Below are positions 5,137 through 8,890 of a DNA stretch of 8,890 bases, one piece after another. The stretch is taken from assembly GCA_964457365.1 (NCBI GenBank), contig CAYWFP010000129.1:1-8890 (forward strand), given 5' to 3'. Numbering within the stretch: the first letter of the stretch is position 1; each line of letters starts with the position of its first letter. The notes beneath the pieces were generated by a model, which did no database searches, was not told the DNA's origin, and saw only the letters and a list, made by a program, of their open reading frames with translations. The DNA comes from CAYWFP01 sp964457365. Lineage in GTDB: Bacteria > Planctomycetota > SZUA-567. The position numbers and the translations under genes are program-made.

Positions 5137-8100
5137 ATGAATACTCCCCTGCCGTTCACGTTCGATCAACCGCAGTGGCTGGTGCTGCTGCCGCTTCTGC
5201 TGCCGCTGGTCTGGTGGATCGGCCGCAACAGCCTCGCGGGGCTGTCGCGTCTGCGGGGTGCGAGCGCCCTGGCGTTGCGGCTTCTGCTCGTCACCGGGCT
5301 GGTGGTCGCCCTGGCCCGCCCGCAGTGGAACCGCGCCTCCGACGCGGTAGCGGTCTACTTCGTCAAGGATATCTCCGACTCCATTCCCGCCGAGCGGAAA
5401 GATGAACTCAACGAGTACGTCCGCTCCGCGGTCGGGAAGAAACCGCTCCACGACCGTGCGGGGCTGATCTACTTCGGTGCCGACGCCTCCTGCGAGCAGC
5501 CGCCCAGCGAGCTGCCGCTGAGCCTGGAGCGGCAGGGCGTGGTCGAGCGCAGCGGCACCGATATCGCCAAGGCCCTGCGGCTGGCGGCCTCGACTTTCCC
5601 GCTGGATACGCGCAAGCGAATCGTCCTCGTCAGCGACGGCAACCAGAATCGCAGCGACGCGGTGGCCGAGGCCGAACGCCTGCGCGCCATGGGAGTGCGC
5701 GTCGACGTCCTGCCGGTGGAGTACCGCTACGACAACGAAATCCTGCTGGAGAAGGCGGACCTCCCGGGCCGCATCTACGCCGGACTCGCGACGGAACTGC
5801 GCGTGCTGGTGCGCAGCACGCACGCGACCGAGGCGCTGCTGGAGGTACACCAGGGCGGGACACCGGTCTCGCGCTCGCAGGTGGACCTGAAGAAGGGGGT
5901 GAACCATTTCACCCTTCCCGTGGCGATCGACAAGGGCGGCGAGTCGGCGGGTGTCCGCACCTTCCGCGTCAGCGTGACCTCGCTGCGCGCCAGCGACGAC
6001 CGCATCCACGACAACAACGTCGCCTACGCCTTCACCCGCGTCGCCGGGCCGCCGCAGGTACTCTACATCGACGGCAACCTCGGCGGGGCCGAAGGCTACC
6101 GGCCGCTTCTGCATGAAGCGCTGGTGAAGGGGTTGCGGCTCTACCGGGGCGGGGAAGGCGGCGACGCGCCGGCGATCTCGCTCACGCTGCGTGACGCGCA
6201 GACGATCCCCGACGCCGAGTCGCTGGTCACCTACGACTGCATCGTCATCGATAACCTCGCCGCGGAGTATCTCGGCCCCGGCCGCATGGAGCGCATCCGC
6301 GCGCTCGTCGACGGCCAGGGGACGGGGCTGGTCATGATCGGCGGCGAGCACGCCTTCGGCGCGGGCAACTACCGCGACACGCCGATCGAGAAGGCGTTGC
6401 CGGTGGACATGGACCTCAAGCACAAGAAGGTCATGCCCAACGGCGCGCTGGTGCTGGTCATCGACCGCTCCGGCAGCATGGACGGGAGGAAGCTCGCCTT
6501 CGCCAAGGCCGCCGCCAGCGGCGCGGTGGACGTCCTCGGTCCGCACGACTACATCGGCATCATCGACTTCGACTCGGCGCCGAACTGGCTGGTCGCGCCG
6601 GTGCCGGCGCGGGACCGGCAGGCCATCCGCGCGCAGATCGCCACCCTCGGCTCCGGCGGCGGCACGGATATCATCGCCGCGCTGCGGGAGGCGCTCGCGG
6701 GTCTGATCCCGGTGAAGGCGACGGTCAAGCATATCGTCCTCCTCTCCGACGGCCAGTCAGACAGCCGCGGGCTGATGGCGCTGATGCAACAGGCGGCGCA
6801 GCAGGGCATCACCGTCTCCACCATCGGCATCGGCGAGAAGAACGGGCAGCCGCTGATGCAGGAGATCGCGCTCCGCGGCGGCGGGCGGTTCCATTACATC
6901 CGGAACCCGAGCCAGTTGCCGCGCATCTTCATCAAGGAATCGATGGTGGTCAAGCGGGCGCTGCTCTTCGAGGAGACATTCACCCCCGCCGTGGCTGACG
7001 CGGGCGACGAACTCCTGCAGCCTGTTCCGACGGTATCGCTGCCGCCGCTGCACGGCTACGTGGGCACGACCGCCAAGCCGAAGGCCTCGGTTCCGCTGGT
7101 GAGCACCAACGAGAACGAAGATCCGATTCTCGCGCACTGGCGGTACGGCCTTGGGCACACCGTCGCCTTCACCTCCGACGCCAAGAACCGCTGGGGGCGC
7201 GACTGGCTGGCGTGGGAGCAGTTCGCCAACTTCTGGAGCAACCTGGTCTATCGTGTTCTGCGGGAACAGCCGGCGAACCTGCGGCTGATCACCACCATCG
7301 AGGGCGCTCGCGGACGGATCGTTGCCCACGCCATCGGCGAGGACGGGGAAGCTTTGTCGTTTCTCGACCTGACCGCCTCGGTGACCGATCCCGACGCGCA
7401 GGTGAAGCGGCTGCGGCTGCGGCAGACCGGCGCGTTCACCTACGAGACCGAGTTCGAGGCCGACAAGGCCGGACGGTACGAGATCGCCGTGCGCGGAGAA
7501 GGGCCGGAAGGAGCCGAGGACGTCGCCGCCTACGACGGCGCGGCCAAGCCGTTCAGCGCCGAGAGCATGGACCTTGCCGCGGACATGCAGACGCTGCACC
7601 GGATCGCCGGCGCCGGCGGGGGGCGCTTGCTCTCCACGCTGGATCCGCCGGAAGAGCTGTTCAGCCGCGACGAGCTGCCGGCGGCGACCGCCTACCACGA
7701 CTGCTGGGGATTATTCCTGGCGCTCTTCGGCCTGATTTTCCCGCTGGACGTCCTGCTGCGCCGGGTCATGATCGACCACCACGACATCTTCGCCAAAGTG
7801 CGCGGCGTCCTGGCCCGCCGGGACGAAGCACCGCCTGAGGACGAGCGCCTCTCGCGACTGGTGCAGGTCAAGCGCCGGGCGATGCAGCGGGGCCGCGCGC
7901 CCGAACTCGCCGCGGGACCGGATCCGGAGACGTTCACCTTCCCGACCGAAGCGAAGGACGCGAACGAACCTGCCCGACCCGCCGGAACAACGGTTCCGGC
8001 TTCATCGCCGAAGGAAGCGCCGGTCGAGGTTCCGGAAGAGGCGGCGACGTATACCGAACGCCTGCTCAAAGCCAAGCGGCGCAAGCAGCATCGGCGGTAA
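5137..8100 (+). CDS. Membrane-anchored dual VWA / glutamine-amidotransferase-like protein
   Basis: This is a 987-residue protein with GAAGGG (5123-5128) before its ATG. Two N-terminal membrane segments (about 13-29 and 42-60) resemble the BatA/aerotolerance N-terminus. The first VWA domain (about 70-195) keeps the metal-ion (MIDAS) motif DISDS (78-82), Thr141 and SDGNQN (166-171). A linker of beta-sandwich character leads to a GATase-like domain (about 305-425), with IDGNLGG and MIGGEHAFGAGNY (400-412) but no nucleophile elbow GxCxG, so it is probably non-catalytic. The second VWA domain (about 437-605) has DRSGS (443-447), GGGTD (507-511) and LLSDGQSD (535-542). HWRYGLGHTVAF (667-678) is typical of this family. 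A C-terminal membrane segment (857-874) precedes a charged, Pro/Glu-rich cytoplasmic tail. Both VWA domains should lie outside the membrane and bind protein ligands through a metal ion. The role is envelope-related but undefined. The usual MoxR and DUF58 partner genes are not adjacent. Confidence 0.9.
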   Translation: MNTPLPFTFDQPQWLVLLPLLLPLVWWIGRNSLAGLSRLRGASALALRLLLVTGLVVALARPQWNRASDAVAVYFVKDISDSIPAERKDELNEYVRSAVGKKPLHDRAGLIYFGADASCEQPPSELPLSLERQGVVERSGTDIAKALRLAASTFPLDTRKRIVLVSDGNQNRSDAVAEAERLRAMGVRVDVLPVEYRYDNEILLEKADLPGRIYAGLATELRVLVRSTHATEALLEVHQGGTPVSRSQVDLKKGVNHFTLPVAIDKGGESAGVRTFRVSVTSLRASDDRIHDNNVAYAFTRVAGPPQVLYIDGNLGGAEGYRPLLHEALVKGLRLYRGGEGGDAPAISLTLRDAQTIPDAESLVTYDCIVIDNLAAEYLGPGRMERIRALVDGQGTGLVMIGGEHAFGAGNYRDTPIEKALPVDMDLKHKKVMPNGALVLVIDRSGSMDGRKLAFAKAAASGAVDVLGPHDYIGIIDFDSAPNWLVAPVPARDRQAIRAQIATLGSGGGTDIIAALREALAGLIPVKATVKHIVLLSDGQSDSRGLMALMQQAAQQGITVSTIGIGEKNGQPLMQEIALRGGGRFHYIRNPSQLPRIFIKESMVVKRALLFEETFTPAVADAGDELLQPVPTVSLPPLHGYVGTTAKPKASVPLVSTNENEDPILAHWRYGLGHTVAFTSDAKNRWGRDWLAWEQFANFWSNLVYRVLREQPANLRLITTIEGARGRIVAHAIGEDGEALSFLDLTASVTDPDAQVKRLRLRQTGAFTYETEFEADKAGRYEIAVRGEGPEGAEDVAAYDGAAKPFSAESMDLAADMQTLHRIAGAGGGRLLSTLDPPEELFSRDELPAATAYHDCWGLFLALFGLIFPLDVLLRRVMIDHHDIFAKVRGVLARRDEAPPEDERLSRLVQVKRRAMQRGRAPELAAGPDPETFTFPTEAKDANEPARPAGTTVPASSPKEAPVEVPEEAATYTERLLKAKRRKQHRR

Positions 8101-8255
8101 GCATGCTGCGTATGACGCTAACGGAACCAAGTCGACGCCAGTTCTTAAGGCCACCTTGCATGTCGCCACAGGGCCAAGCAACGGCCGGGCCAGAAGCAGC
8201 GCAATGCCGTAACGCCGTGCCGGCATGGCGCGTTGGCGCTGCGTAGCGGCAATAT
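8101..8255. other. Gene-free junction between VWA gene and beta-helix remnant
   Basis: No reading frame here looks like a gene and no terminator hairpin with a T-run follows the VWA gene. The 3' end of the - strand frame (8145-8255) is unrelated in character to the beta-helix part, so a deletion or insertion breakpoint lies near 8250. The source of the inserted sequence is not recognisable, and no inverted repeat pair of an insertion sequence was found. Confidence 0.4.
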
Positions 8256-8603
8256 GGCGATCAGGACGTCAGTGCAGTCGCTGACCATGATGCCGTGGGG
8301 GACGTTGCCGTAGTCCTTATTGCGCATGCCCCGGCCGATCAGCACCACGTCCTCGCGCTTGCCGGTCTCGCCGCGGAGGGCGATGTTCTTATGACCGCCA
8401 CGCAGGTGGACGGTGTTGGTCAGGCGATATTCTCCCTTGGCCAGGAGGATCGTGGTGCCGGACTGCAGGTTGGCCACCGCCCGCTGCAGCTCGGCCTCGT
8501 TTTCGACCCTGACGACCTTGCCCTCCGGCTCCGGCAGCTTCGGCGGATTCGTCCACGGCCCGTCGAAGACTTCGCCCGCGCACGCGGCGGCAGGCACAAG
8601 CAG
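8256..8603 (-). pseudogene. Truncated secreted right-handed beta-helix (pectate-lyase-like) protein
   Basis: On the - strand, reading from 8603, the frame begins LLVPAAACAG, the end of a signal peptide whose start is lost: an in-frame TAG lies upstream at 8610-8612. It then gives a mature N-terminus (FDGPWTNPP) and beta-helix entry features: VENEAELQRAVANL, ILLAKGEYRLTNTVHLRGG, and a first rung around NIALRGETGKREDVVLIGRG ending with GIMVSDCTDVLIA. Homologous-looking sequence stops near 8256 and is followed by unrelated residues up to a stop at 8145. Only about 115 residues remain, against several hundred usual for such proteins. Intact relatives are exported polysaccharide-binding or -cleaving proteins. 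Both ends are missing, so this copy is dead. Confidence 0.65.
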
Positions 8604-8890
8604 ATCGTGCTACCAGATGATCCGTATGCAGGCGAGCAAGCCGAAGAGAAGCCGTCGCCCCTGGCCATTGCCCTGGCGCGGGCCTATGTGTGGCAGAAGT
8701 GAATCGACGAGGGCAAGTACGGCAACGCCAGGGAGCTGGCTGAGGATATGCGTCTCGATCCTGCGCTGGTTCGCAGAACCATTCGCTTCGGGCAACTGAG
8801 CCCGCGCATTCAGGAAGAGGTCGTGGCTGGCAACGAACCAATTTCCCTGCATGCATTGATGCAGCTGGAGGTGCCGGTGGTGTGGAGGGA
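8604..8890 (+). pseudogene. Fragment of a recombinase-associated HTH protein with an in-frame stop
   Basis: The + frame reads IVLPDDPYAGEQ, then LAIALARAYVWQK, then a TGA at 8700-8702. In the same frame it continues with IDEGKYGNARELAEDMRLD, RRTIRFGQLSPRIQEEVVAG and ISLHALMQLEVPVVW to the window edge. The ALARAxxWQ...DEGKY...ELAE...L.P.I.E...G pattern is the one I recall from short HTH proteins, or C-terminal regions, found beside serine recombinases in planctomycetes and proteobacteria. The stop falls in the middle of the conserved helix, and the 5' side merges directly into the beta-helix fragment at about 8600, so this is a broken copy. It may continue beyond 8890. Confidence 0.6.

Noticed and set aside
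4975..6732. 585-codon minus-strand open frame
   Set aside because: It is the antisense shadow of the VWA gene, whose domain motifs are unambiguous.
1..8890. CRISPR array, rRNA, riboswitch or insertion sequence with terminal inverted repeats
   Set aside because: No regularly spaced repeats, conserved rRNA motifs, known riboswitch cores or paired terminal repeats were seen.

Overview
The window is GC-rich DNA of bacterial character. It joins the edge of a mobile element to one large envelope-type gene and a patch of broken genes. Three things point loosely to Planctomycetota or a related PVC-type lineage: the large protein combining von Willebrand A (VWA) and glutamine-amidotransferase-like (GATase-like) domains, the secreted beta-helix remnant, and the recombinase-associated helix-turn-helix (HTH) remnant. 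This placement rests on recalled family distributions and is uncertain.

Region 1 (1-542) looks like an integration/attachment region. A possible C-terminal end of an upstream gene stops at 174. It is followed by three near-identical 10-bp repeats, a pair of 8-bp repeats, and a clear 3' half of an initiator tRNA (anticodon loop CTCATAA, T-arm, start of the acceptor strand) at 334-376 with no matching 5' half. A second, degenerate stretch resembling the D-arm and anticodon arm of the same tRNA lies at 139-176. This is what an attP or displaced att site for a tRNA-targeting tyrosine recombinase looks like. A small hairpin at 498-515 lies in the leader of the next operon.

Region 2 (543-4936) is accessory DNA with tightly packed or overlapping genes on the + strand. 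The first block has a ParB-like protein with two HTH segments (543-1565), a protein built from two copies of one helical repeat (1562-2125), and a doubtful, very Arg/Gln/Gly-rich reading frame (2122-2667). A sigma70-like promoter at 2713-2742 precedes a second block: a small helical protein (2772-3230), a basic protein with a putative integrase-type DNA-binding fold and an AT-hook (3202-3717), and a larger unknown protein (3714-4607). A perfect 8-bp hairpin follows, then a 90-residue unknown protein (4664-4936). Apart from the ParB-like gene no function can be assigned. The stop/start overlaps suggest that each block is made as a set.

Region 3 (4937-8100) is dominated by one 987-residue membrane-anchored protein with two intact VWA domains, a GATase-like domain between them, two N-terminal membrane segments, one C-terminal membrane segment and a charged tail. 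The MoxR ATPase and DUF58 genes that usually accompany such proteins are not adjacent.

Region 4 (8101-8890) is decayed. A truncated secreted beta-helix gene on the - strand (8256-8603) abuts, almost base to base, a fragment of a recombinase-associated HTH protein on the + strand that carries an in-frame TGA and runs off the window. The arrangement suggests repeated insertion and deletion at this spot.
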